The position numbers were made by a program, and so were the translations under genes. 7,300 nucleotides of DNA from an uncultured Butyricicoccus sp. (GTDB taxonomy: Bacteria; Bacillota; Clostridia; Oscillospirales; Butyricicoccaceae), in NCBI GenBank assembly GCA_959018045.1, contig CAUEJN010000055.1, forward strand, positions 1 through 7,300. The letters run 5' to 3'. A model generated the notes under the pieces. It was not told where the DNA came from. It searched no databases and worked only from the letters and a program-made list of their open reading frames with translations. Below, in pieces: positions 1 through 7,247 of this stretch. Within the stretch, counting starts at the first letter, position 1; each line of letters opens with the position of its first letter.

Positions 1-15
1 CTTTTCGTCCGGTTT

Positions 16-59
16 CGCTTCCCGTGTGGTCAGCTTATTTATAATACCACAGTGAAGCG
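16..59. repeat. Interrupted dyad over the proximal -10 and start site
   Basis: TGTGGT (25-30) is mirrored by ACCACA (46-51), and outside these CGCTT (16-20) is mirrored by AAGCG (55-59). Both pairs share nearly the same centre (about 37.5-38). The dyad covers the -10 box and the predicted start of the proximal promoter, the position expected for a repressor operator. The left arms would also be in the transcript. No known operator consensus is recognised. Confidence 0.4.
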
Positions 60-69
60 TCCCTGTCAA
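41..69 (-). promoter_or_regulatory. Proximal leftward sigma-A-type promoter, strong consensus
   Basis: On the minus strand there is a perfect -35 TTGACA (64-69), a 17-bp spacer and -10 TATTAT (41-46) preceded by TGG (extended -10). Two A-runs separated by CG (plus positions 74-89, read as A on the minus strand) sit just upstream of the -35, resembling an UP element. The predicted start is a G at about 34. Only about 34 nt of the transcript are in the window, with no start codon or ribosome binding site that I can support, so the product is unknown. Confidence 0.75.
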
Positions 70-119
70 TAAGTTTTTTTCGTTTTTTTGAAGTTTATTC
101 AAAAAACTTTGTAACTTAT
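69..119. repeat. AT-rich nested inverted repeat between the two promoters
   Basis: ATAAGTT (69-75) is mirrored by AACTTAT (113-119), and inside it AAGTTT (91-96) is mirrored by AAACTT (104-109) with a 7-nt loop. The arms are AT-only or nearly so, and the two sides have unequal unpaired lengths. The structure would be weak, and it overlaps the A-tracts upstream of the proximal -35. It may be composition rather than a real element. Confidence 0.3.
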
Positions 120-164
120 CAGGTTTTCTTCGTGGTATGCTGTCCTCAACCAGATAGCTTAAAT

Positions 165-193
165 ATGATACCACCAGCTTTCCCCAAAGTCAA
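165..193 (-). promoter_or_regulatory. Distal leftward sigma-A-type promoter with extended -10
   Basis: On the minus strand the -35 box TTGACT (188-193) and -10 box TATCAT (165-170) are separated by exactly 17 bp. TGG directly before the -10 gives the extended -10 TGn motif. The predicted start is a G at about position 158. The sequence upstream of the -35 is A/T-rich and merges with the addA terminator tract. Its -10/start region is a near copy of the one at 32-50. The gene it serves lies left of the window. Confidence 0.6.
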
Positions 194-213
194 CGGTTTT
201 CTTGTGATTTTCC

Positions 214-253
214 GAAAAATTTCGGGCAGGCCGTCCATGAAACAGTCTGCCCG
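214..253 (-). terminator. Probable rho-independent terminator of addBA
   Basis: The hairpin begins 8 nt after the addA stop codon. On the minus strand CGGGCAG pairs with CTGCCCG (plus 247-253 and 223-229). The stem continues across one A/C mismatch with four further pairs (CTGT with ACGG) and a 7-nt loop, and is followed by AAATTTTTC. The U-tract is short and starts 3 nt after the stem, so efficiency may be moderate. Position and orientation fit the end of the addBA transcript. Confidence 0.7.
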
Positions 254-261
254 GTTTGCCA

Positions 262-3200
262 TCAAATATACACGGTGCTATGGCTGGTAAAGAAATACAA
301 TGCGCGGCCTAAAACCTTCTTATCGAAAATCTTCTCAACTGCAGTCTGGTAGGCATCCAGCTGGGGTCGATACTGCTCGGCACGCTCGAGCGCTCCCTGT
401 TTGGTCACGCGGTCGGTCTTGAAGTCCACGATCAGGAAGCCGTCCGCCGTCTCGGTCATGCAGTCCACGACACCTTGCAGCAGCACTTCCTCCTCTGTCC
501 CCGCAGCTTCCGGGTAATAGTCGGCCGCCGGAACGGTGACCGAAAACTTGAACTCGCGCCGCAGCTCGCCCGTCTGCATGTGCTTTCGATAAAGATCGGA
601 CTGGAAAAACGCCTCGATGCGCTCGGGTTCGACCGCGTCGGCCTGCTCGGGTGACAGAATCGCCCGCTCGCGCAGGCGTGCGATCTCCTCCCGCACCCGT
701 CCATCGGCGCACGCGTCAAAATCGCAGAACTGCATGAACAGATGATGCGCCGTGCCACGCTCGGCTGGGGTCAGGCCGCGCACCTGCTGCTCAAAGTCCG
801 GTCTGCGCAGAGCCGGTACCGGTCGGACAGGTCGGGTGTCCTCGGCAGCTTCGACCGACTTATAATCGGTCTTACGTCCGGTCGCGGTCAGCTTGGCCGG
901 GATATCGGCCAGTGCGGCATCGGGATAATTGAGCGCAGGCGGCACGGCGGGCAGATCGGCAAAGGCCACCGGTTCGGTGGTCTGCGACTGCCAGCCGGTC
1001 AGCTCGCTCGGCTTCTTATAATAGAAGGCGATGTCGTCCGGCGCCTTGCCGTCCATCTCTACGATACGTCCGGTCACGCTGCGCACCCCACCTGCCTTGG
1101 GATGGCGCAGCAGCGGCGCCAAAATCCAGGACATCGGCGTGTGCACGCTGCCCATCGCGTAGGGCGGCAGGCTGTCCAGCGCGGCAAAGCGCGCCAGTCG
1201 GTCGAGCTGGGTGGCAAACTGCGCCGACGCGCAGGTGATGATGAGTTTTTCTTTGGGGCGCGTCAGCGCAACATATAAGACGCGCAGCTCCTCGCTCACC
1301 GCCTGCTGCCGCATTCTGGCCGTGACGGCTTGCCGTTCCAAGGTATCATAGCGCACGCCGCGTGTCAGGTCGCGGCACTTCGCGCCGAAGCCCAGCGACG
1401 GATGCACGAGCACGGGCGCGGTCAGGTCGCGTTCGTTGAAGCGCTTGGCCGTGTCCGCGAGCACGACGACCGGGAATTCCAGTCCCTTGGACTTATGGAT
1501 GGACATGATGCGCACTGCGCCCTCGCCGCCCTCGGCGCGGACGGTCTCGAAATCGTCCCCGTTTTCCTCCATCGAGCGCAGCAAGCGCACAAAGCGGAAC
1601 AGGCCGCGCGTGCCCGACTGCTCAAATCCGCGCGCCCGCTCGAAGAAGGACAGCAGATTGCGCTGACGCTGTGCACCGCCCGGCATGGCTCCGAACAGGC
1701 CGAGCGCACCGGTCTGGTCGTAGATGCGCCAGAGCAGCTGGTAGACCGGCAGATCACAGGACAGCGCGCGCAGTTCGTCCAGCTCGCGCAGGAAATCCTG
1801 TACCTTTGGCGACTGGCTCAGGCGTGCGGCCTCATAAAAGCTGATTTTGCGACCCAGCAGTCGGATTTCGGCCAACTCGTCCTCGGAAAAGTCGTAGAGC
1901 GGCGAGCGCATGACGCCGATGAGCTGCACGTCCTGTCTGGGGTTGTCGATGACCGACAAGAGCGACACGATGGTGCCGACCTCGGTGGTCTGCATGAGGC
2001 CTGCGCTCTCCTCGGTCTGTGCTGCAAGGCCGTATTCGGCCAGCGCTGCGCGGTAGGTCGCCGCACGTGCCTTGGGCGAGCGCATGAGGATGACCACGTC
2101 GGACGCGCGCAAGGGTCTTGTGCTGTCGCTGCCCCGGTCGGTGACCGGAAAACCGCTGTCGATCAGCTCACGGATACGGCATGCTGCCATACGCGCTTCA
2201 AGCAGCGCCTTATCTTCCCCGCTCTCGTCGTCCGCCGTATCCAGCAGCCAGACCTCGGTGTCGTCGGTGCCCGGCGCCTGTTCGGGATAGTCCGCGCCGA
2301 CGTACAGCGCTTCGCGGTCGGTGTAGTCCAGATCGCCCACCCGCTCGCTCATGACCGCGCGGAAAATATAGTTGACCGTGTCGAGTACCTGCGCACGCGA
2401 GCGGAAATTCTTGGACAGAACGACACGTCTGCCCTGTCCCTCGGTCGGCTCGTCGGTGAACGACTGGTATTTGTCCAGAAAAATATAGGGGTCGGCCAGA
2501 CGGAAGCCGTAGATCGACTGCTTGACATCGCCGACCATAAACAGGTTATCGCGCGCGATGGCCGAAAAGATGGCATCCTGCACGCCGTTGGTGTCCTGGT
2601 ACTCGTCGACCAAAATCTCGCAGAAGGATGCGGCCAGACGGTCGGCCAGCATGGACGGTTTGCCGTTCTCATACAGCAGGCGCACGGCAAAGTGCTCGAG
2701 GTCGTTAAAGTCGGCCAGACTGCGGCGGCGTTTTTCGGCGGCGAAGGCCTCGGCGAACTGTTCAACCGTATCAATGAGGGCATCCAGCGCCGGGCGCACC
2801 AGCGCACGGTCATAAGCTGCCTGCTCGGTGGTCACGCACAGCAGTTTGCCCTTGATCTCACCCGCGACCGTCTTCCACTCCTCGCGCAGTCCCTTGATCT
2901 CCTCCTGAAAGTCCTTGTCCTCATAGCCGCGGATGGAACCCAGACGGTCAAAGTGCAAGCCCTGCGCAAGCTCGACCGCCTTGTCCCAGTCGTTCGCGTC
3001 GATGGCGGCAAGGAGCGCCTCGGCCTGCTTGATGTCCGATGTGATCGCCGGGGCGTAAGCCGTCTCGAGTGCTTCGTCCTCGTGCAAAAGCTCCAAGGCG
3101 TGATGCAGAAAGGCCAGTCCGTACTGCGCCGCCATGCGTGCCTGATCGAGCAATAACCGACCGTGTGCGGTGTTCGCCGGACTGCCGCCGTCCATCAGAC

Positions 3201-3789
3201 TGCGGCGCACGTCTTCCAGAAAGCCCTCCGGGTCGGCGTGGGCGCGGGTCTTTTCAAAGGTGTCCAGCACAGCAGCCGCCAGCGGTCTGTCATCCTGTCC
3301 GCTGGTCAGCAGGTCGCACAGCGCGGCAAAGCCTGGGTCGTCCTGCGCATATTTGGCTTCCAGCACGTCTTCCAGCACCTCGTCGCGCAGCATGCCCCGC
3401 TCGCTCTCGTCCGCCAGACGGAAATCGGGCGGCAGATCGAGTGCAGCAGCCTGCTCGCGTACCAGTGTCAGACAGAATGCGTGCACGGTGGTGATACGCG
3501 CCTTGTGCACGAGCAGCAGCTGACGGCGCAGGCGCGCATTGTCCGGGTCATCGGCCAGACGGGCAGCAATCGCGTCGGCCAGCTTGCCGCGCATCTCGGA
3601 CGCTGCCGCGTTGGTGTAGGTCACGAGCAGAAAGCGGTCGATATCAACCGGGTCCTGCGGGTCGGTCAGACGGCGAATGACGCGCTCGACCAGCACGGCG
3701 GTCTTGCCCGAACCGGCTGCCGCCGACACCAGTAGGTCACTGCCCCGCGCCGTGATGGCGGTCAACTGGTCATTTGTCCACTTGGTCAT
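262..3789 (-). CDS. addA: ATP-dependent helicase/nuclease subunit A (AddA)
   Basis: Motor and nuclease subunit of the AddAB complex, which unwinds and resects double-strand DNA ends to make 3' tails for RecA. The 1175-residue product shows ordered superfamily 1A helicase motifs: Q8 of the Q motif, Walker A AAAGSGKT (23-30, K29), motif Ia TYTNAAASEM (57-66), DFNDLEH (360-366), Walker B DEYQD (395-399), motif III GDVKQSIYGFR (420-430), NFRSR (461-465), SIHKSKGLEF (763-772) and the arginine-finger region LYVALTR (838-844). The RecB-type nuclease domain follows: H1015/H1016, GVVD (D1109), VDFKTD (D1122, K1124) and QLDAY (1143-1147). Length is slightly below the Bacillus subtilis protein (about 1230) with no motif missing. 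The ATG at 3789 is chosen because GGAGGG lies 8 nt upstream and the helicase N-terminus starts as usual. It overlaps the end of addB by 20 bp. Assignment is very secure. Confidence 0.97.
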   Translation of the reverse strand: MTKWTNDQLTAITARGSDLLVSAAAGSGKTAVLVERVIRRLTDPQDPVDIDRFLLVTYTNAAASEMRGKLADAIAARLADDPDNARLRRQLLLVHKARITTVHAFCLTLVREQAAALDLPPDFRLADESERGMLRDEVLEDVLEAKYAQDDPGFAALCDLLTSGQDDRPLAAAVLDTFEKTRAHADPEGFLEDVRRSLMDGGSPANTAHGRLLLDQARMAAQYGLAFLHHALELLHEDEALETAYAPAITSDIKQAEALLAAIDANDWDKAVELAQGLHFDRLGSIRGYEDKDFQEEIKGLREEWKTVAGEIKGKLLCVTTEQAAYDRALVRPALDALIDTVEQFAEAFAAEKRRRSLADFNDLEHFAVRLLYENGKPSMLADRLAASFCEILVDEYQDTNGVQDAIFSAIARDNLFMVGDVKQSIYGFRLADPYIFLDKYQSFTDEPTEGQGRRVVLSKNFRSRAQVLDTVNYIFRAVMSERVGDLDYTDREALYVGADYPEQAPGTDDTEVWLLDTADDESGEDKALLEARMAACRIRELIDSGFPVTDRGSDSTRPLRASDVVILMRSPKARAATYRAALAEYGLAAQTEESAGLMQTTEVGTIVSLLSVIDNPRQDVQLIGVMRSPLYDFSEDELAEIRLLGRKISFYEAARLSQSPKVQDFLRELDELRALSCDLPVYQLLWRIYDQTGALGLFGAMPGGAQRQRNLLSFFERARGFEQSGTRGLFRFVRLLRSMEENGDDFETVRAEGGEGAVRIMSIHKSKGLEFPVVVLADTAKRFNERDLTAPVLVHPSLGFGAKCRDLTRGVRYDTLERQAVTARMRQQAVSEELRVLYVALTRPKEKLIITCASAQFATQLDRLARFAALDSLPPYAMGSVHTPMSWILAPLLRHPKAGGVRSVTGRIVEMDGKAPDDIAFYYKKPSELTGWQSQTTEPVAFADLPAVPPALNYPDAALADIPAKLTATGRKTDYKSVEAAEDTRPVRPVPALRRPDFEQQVRGLTPAERGTAHHLFMQFCDFDACADGRVREEIARLRERAILSPEQADAVEPERIEAFFQSDLYRKHMQTGELRREFKFSVTVPAADYYPEAAGTEEEVLLQGVVDCMTETADGFLIVDFKTDRVTKQGALERAEQYRPQLDAYQTAVEKIFDKKVLGRALYFFTSHSTVYI

Positions 3790-6700
3790 GGTCTTTTCCC
3801 TCCAGCTTGTCCCAAACCTCGCTGTCCTTGAACTTCTTGAGCGGTCGGTACTGGTCGCCCGCGCTCTCGTCGAACCGGCATGCCGCGCGGTAGTCGCAGA
3901 ACTCGCACTGCGGCAGGTTGCCCTGCACGCACGGGTCGGCGCTCACGTCTCCCGCGAGCAGTTCCCGACCCATTTCCAGCAGTTTGGTCTGTGTATATCG
4001 CGCCAGCCGTCCGAATTTCTCCAGATCGGCCACCGACGACACGGCCGCGAGCTCGGGCGTGGGTTCGGGGTTTTTCTTGGTCGGCTTTGCCACCTTGAGC
4101 TTGACCGGCAGGAATTTACCCTCCCCGGTCAGTCCCTTTTCCATGGCTTCCAGAATGTCAATGTCGTCGGACAGCAGTCCCGACCGCCGCAGCGCGCGTT
4201 CGCGCAGCGCGTGCAGAGTCTCATCGTCCTGTGCACGCTCGCCGTCCGGGATGGTATCGCGCACGGGCACGTACAGTACGCCTGCCGGGCGGATCTCGTT
4301 GAGTTCTCCTGTCAGCTTAGCGCGGTAGCGCGTAAGCCCCTCGGTTTGCAGGGCATATAAATAGATAATGAGCTGCATGTTGAGGCCGTTCCACACATCG
4401 GACAGCGAGAACGACTTTTTGCCGCTCTTGTAGTCCATGACGCGCAGGTACAGACGGCCATTTTGGATGTAGCCGTCCACGCGGTCGACCTTACCCGACA
4501 GCGACACGGTCACGTCATCGTCCTGCACGGTGACCGGCGGCAGGTCGCCACCGCGTGAGAAGTCCAGCTCGTAGTCGATGGGGACGAAGTCGGACGCGCG
4601 GAGTTCGTCGAGGACGTTGTTTAAAATGGTCTCGACGCTCTTGACCAGCCTGCGGAACAGCGCTTGAAAGCGTGCGGTCTTGTCGGCAAGGCCGCCTAGG
4701 GTGTCGTCGATATAGGTCTGCACAGCAGCGCGGAGCAGTTTTTTGATCGTGCGCGGCTCGGCTGCCATCACACCGCCCGGCTCGTTTGCCAGCTGCTGCA
4801 AGACGGTCTCGAGCACGAAATGGATGAATGTGCCGGCCTCGGGCGCGGCAAAGTCCGCGCGTTTGCGCTGCTCGGCCTTGAGTCCGTACTGCATAAAAAA
4901 GGCGAAGCGGCAGGAATAGAACTTGTCCACACGCGAGGCGGTCAGGTTCAAACGCTTGCCGTACAGTCCCTCGATGACCTCCCGATCGTGCAGCGGGCCG
5001 CGTGCGGGTGACCAGCGGTGCGCACGGCGGACAAGCTCGGTATCCGCACAGTGGTTCAGCGCAGCACAGGCTGCCGGAGAGCGATCATCTCCGAGGGCAG
5101 CGCACGCAAGCTCGGCAGTCGGGCGCGGTGCTTCCAGCGCGTCGGTGTCCGGGTCGGCAGTCTGGATGGTCAGGCCGTCCAGTCGGGCGCGGAATGCTCC
5201 GATCAGGTAGGACGGACGGCACGGGCTGCCGTCAGCTGCCGCGGCGTGGTAGGACAGGATAAGCTGTTCGGTCGGGCAGGCGATGGCCTTGTAGATGGTC
5301 TCCTGCTCCATGAGCATGCGCTCGGCACCAAAGGCCGACAGCGTCATGCCGATGCCGTCCAGCGCCAGACGGTCGGTCTCGGTGAGCACGGCCGACGGGC
5401 CGGGTGCCTTGGGCAGCACGCCGTCGTTGCAGCCCAGCACGATCAAATACTTGACCTGTCCGCTGCACACGCGGTCAATCGCACCGCAGGTCACGCGGTC
5501 GAGCGAGACCGGAATCGCGCCTACGTCGTACTCGGACAGGACGAGGTGGAATAAAGTCGAAAAGCGTGCCGCGGTCATGGGCGCGTCGCCGCACACCCAC
5601 ACGGTCTGTTCCATCGCACCGACCAGAATCTCCCACAGCTGACGGTACTCGTCGGCCATCTGCAAGCGGCCTGCGACTTCGTGCGCCTGAGCACGGTCGG
5701 TCATGCGACCGGCGGTGTCCTCGGCTTCCAGGAAGGCGTACAGCGCACGCACGCAGTCCCCGGCGGTCTGAGCATGCTTAAGCGCTGCTTGCAGGGTGAC
5801 AAAGGGTGAAATGATGCGCTCACGCAGTTCGTTGAGCGTGTTCAGACGGGCCTTGGCATCGTCGTCCAGCGCAAGGCCGTAGCCGTCGGGGTGGTTCTTC
5901 CACGGCTTGTTCCATCCACCGCCGCGCACGCGCCAGGTCAGGACATAGTTTTCCAGCTGGTCGATCTCGTCCGGGTCGGCGGCGCACAGGCCGGTCTTGA
6001 GACAGCCGAACACGTCCTCGTACCTGAGACCGTTTGCTGCGGCTTCTAGCGCACCGGTGACCAGCGCAAGCGGTGGTTTTTGCAGCAGATCGGCCTTTTC
6101 GCTCAGGAAGATGGGCACGTCATAACGCGCCATGGCCATTTCGAGCGCAGCCGCGTAGCTGTCACCGTCGCGTGCCGCGACCGCGAAATCGCGCCAGTGC
6201 GCACCGGTCTCACGCACCATGCGGCGGATGAGCGCGGCGGCGTGGGTGCACTCCTCGAAGGGCGTGGATGCGCATACAAGGTGCACGCTTTGGCCGTCTG
6301 CCGGTTCGGGCGATGCCGCAGCCTGCAAGCCCACGCGCTCGAGCACGGCCAGATCGTGCGGACGGGGCGCAGCCGCGCCCAGGTCGATGACCTCGACCTT
6401 TTGCCCGTGCCGCGCCGCCATGCGCGAGAGCAGCGTGACCGTCTTGCAGCCCGAGACAAACACATCGGGTTCTCTGCGGTCGGCGGCGATGGCCACGGTC
6501 AGCGGCAGTTTTTTCTCCAGAAAGCGGTCGATGACGCGCAATTCCTGCGGCGTGAACGAGGCGAAGGAATCAATATAGATGGCTGCGCCGTCCAACACCG
6601 TGCTCTGCGGCAGCGCGTCGGCCAGCCGTCCGAGCAGGTCGCGCGGGTCGGGCACGGTCTCGTCGCACAGGCGGTCGTACGCCGTGTACAGCGCACCCAG

Positions 6701-7171
6701 ATCGGTCAGCTTGCGTGCGAGCAGATCATCGCCCTCGGCGCGCATCTCCTGCGCCGCACGGAAAATGGCCTCAGGCGGCTGGGCGCAGGTCTTGAGCTCA
6801 TCGATCACGCCCAGCATTTCGCGCAGCAGTTCGGGACGGTCGGTCAGTCCGGGGTAAACCTCCATGCTGGTCTGCACCCGGCGTGCAGCCTCGTGCAGGG
6901 TCAGCAGACGACCCGCTGCGGTCAGCGTGGTCTGTGCCAGACCGCCGACCTCGGCGAAGATGCGACCGGACAGACGAGTAAACGACAGCACCTCGGCCGT
7001 GCGTGCAGCGTGACCGCCGGTTGCGGCAGCCAGTCGGCGCTCGTAAGCGTGCGAGAACAGTTCCGGGACGATCAAATACTGTTTTCCCTCCCGTTTTTCG
7101 GCCTTCTGGGCGATTTCGTTCACCAAAAAAGCAGTTTTACCGCTGCGAGAGCGGCCAATAACGATGCGCAT
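3770..7171 (-). CDS. addB: ATP-dependent helicase/nuclease subunit B (AddB)
   Basis: Partner subunit of AddA. In characterised AddAB, AddB supplies the second nuclease and Chi recognition and does not act as a motor. The 1133-residue product (B. subtilis AddB is about 1166) begins almost directly with the Walker A-like loop GRSRSGKT (6-13), followed by the family-typical VPELF and LSFTRLSGR segments. The conserved VLGCNDGVLP stretch lies near 577-586. The C-terminal nuclease domain shows H784, VDRVD (895-899), MDYKSG (D913, K915) and QLIIY (933-937). Cysteines C754 and C1089, C1092, C1098 (Cx2Cx5C) match the spacing of the four [4Fe-4S] ligands that bracket the nuclease domain in B. subtilis AddB. 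An additional nearby Cys in DPCVQG is not needed for the motif. The ATG at 7171 has AAGGAGG 12 nt upstream, and no earlier in-frame start fits the family N-terminus. It is the first gene of the addBA unit and is read after a tRNA terminator. Confidence 0.97.
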   Translation of the reverse strand: MRIVIGRSRSGKTAFLVNEIAQKAEKREGKQYLIVPELFSHAYERRLAAATGGHAARTAEVLSFTRLSGRIFAEVGGLAQTTLTAAGRLLTLHEAARRVQTSMEVYPGLTDRPELLREMLGVIDELKTCAQPPEAIFRAAQEMRAEGDDLLARKLTDLGALYTAYDRLCDETVPDPRDLLGRLADALPQSTVLDGAAIYIDSFASFTPQELRVIDRFLEKKLPLTVAIAADRREPDVFVSGCKTVTLLSRMAARHGQKVEVIDLGAAAPRPHDLAVLERVGLQAAASPEPADGQSVHLVCASTPFEECTHAAALIRRMVRETGAHWRDFAVAARDGDSYAAALEMAMARYDVPIFLSEKADLLQKPPLALVTGALEAAANGLRYEDVFGCLKTGLCAADPDEIDQLENYVLTWRVRGGGWNKPWKNHPDGYGLALDDDAKARLNTLNELRERIISPFVTLQAALKHAQTAGDCVRALYAFLEAEDTAGRMTDRAQAHEVAGRLQMADEYRQLWEILVGAMEQTVWVCGDAPMTAARFSTLFHLVLSEYDVGAIPVSLDRVTCGAIDRVCSGQVKYLIVLGCNDGVLPKAPGPSAVLTETDRLALDGIGMTLSAFGAERMLMEQETIYKAIACPTEQLILSYHAAAADGSPCRPSYLIGAFRARLDGLTIQTADPDTDALEAPRPTAELACAALGDDRSPAACAALNHCADTELVRRAHRWSPARGPLHDREVIEGLYGKRLNLTASRVDKFYSCRFAFFMQYGLKAEQRKRADFAAPEAGTFIHFVLETVLQQLANEPGGVMAAEPRTIKKLLRAAVQTYIDDTLGGLADKTARFQALFRRLVKSVETILNNVLDELRASDFVPIDYELDFSRGGDLPPVTVQDDDVTVSLSGKVDRVDGYIQNGRLYLRVMDYKSGKKSFSLSDVWNGLNMQLIIYLYALQTEGLTRYRAKLTGELNEIRPAGVLYVPVRDTIPDGERAQDDETLHALRERALRRSGLLSDDIDILEAMEKGLTGEGKFLPVKLKVAKPTKKNPEPTPELAAVSSVADLEKFGRLARYTQTKLLEMGRELLAGDVSADPCVQGNLPQCEFCDYRAACRFDESAGDQYRPLKKFKDSEVWDKLEGKDHDQVDK
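3798..3803 (-). promoter_or_regulatory. Ribosome binding site of addA inside addB
   Basis: GGAGGG on the minus strand lies within the last codons of addB, 8 nt before the addA ATG at 3789. The spacing is optimal. Together with the 20-bp gene overlap it supports translational coupling of AddB and AddA and fixes the addA start. Confidence 0.85.
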
Positions 7172-7183
7172 GGCTAAAAACAG

Positions 7184-7190
7184 CCTCCTT
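7184..7190 (-). promoter_or_regulatory. Ribosome binding site of addB
   Basis: AAGGAGG on the minus strand is a full match to the anti-Shine-Dalgarno core. It lies 12 nt before the ATG at 7171, somewhat longer than the usual 6-9 nt. No other start codon lies nearer that would suit the AddB N-terminus, so it supports the chosen start. Confidence 0.8.
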
Positions 7191-7191
7191 T

Positions 7192-7205
7192 CGCGTTTTG
7201 ACGCG
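7192..7205 (-). repeat. Short inverted repeat just upstream of the addB RBS
   Basis: CGCGT and ACGCG form perfect 5-bp arms around a 4-nt spacer, between the tRNA terminator and the AAGGAGG of addB. As RNA it would be a small hairpin ending 1 nt before the ribosome binding site. As DNA it could be a small operator or nothing more than chance in GC-rich sequence. No function can be assigned. Confidence 0.4.
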
Positions 7206-7207
7206 GG

Positions 7208-7242
7208 ATAAAACGAAAAAGACCACTCTGCCGAGTGGTCTT
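7208..7242 (-). terminator. Rho-independent terminator after tRNA-Gly
   Basis: On the minus strand a perfect 10-bp stem (AAGACCACTC / GAGTGGTCTT, plus positions 7219-7242) closes a GGCA tetraloop. It is followed by the T-rich run TTTTTCGTTTTAT (7208-7220). It starts 5 nt after the CCA end of the tRNA, the expected place to end the tRNA transcript. It also stands only about 35 nt upstream of the addB start codon, so any addBA transcript coming from the tRNA side must read through it. Confidence 0.93.
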
Positions 7243-7247
7243 GGTTT

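Noticed and set aside
40..45. TATAAT on the plus strand as a rightward promoter
   Set aside because: No acceptable -35 box lies 16-18 bp upstream and no plus-strand gene follows. The same bases are better explained as the -10 region of the leftward promoter.
132..141. TGGTATGCT as a third, rightward extended -10 promoter
   Set aside because: There is no matching -35 at a proper distance, and transcription would run into the addA terminator and antisense to addA.
1..261. LexA/SOS box (GAAC-N4-GTTC type) near addBA
   Set aside because: No such sequence is present here or in 7172-7250, so SOS control cannot be claimed.
1..261. sbcC/sbcD or another repair gene following addA
   Set aside because: These genes follow addA in many Bacillota, but here a terminator and AT-rich non-coding sequence follow, with no reading frame.
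1330..3156. Long plus-strand open frame (608 codons) opposite addA
   Set aside because: It lies wholly antisense to a motif-complete addA. The translation is low-complexity in style and rich in Ala, Arg, Gln and His, as expected for a mirror frame of GC-rich coding DNA, with no recognisable domain.
3163..3735. Plus-strand open frames opposite the start of addA (also 3069-3494 and 3677-4360)
   Set aside because: They are several mutually overlapping frames, all antisense to conserved AddA or AddB motifs such as Walker A. They are shadows of the real genes.
6080..7177. Plus-strand open frame (365 codons) opposite the addB 5' half
   Set aside because: It is antisense to the conserved N-terminal half of AddB and has no recognisable fold or family. 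The stop-free stretch is explained by the base composition of addB.
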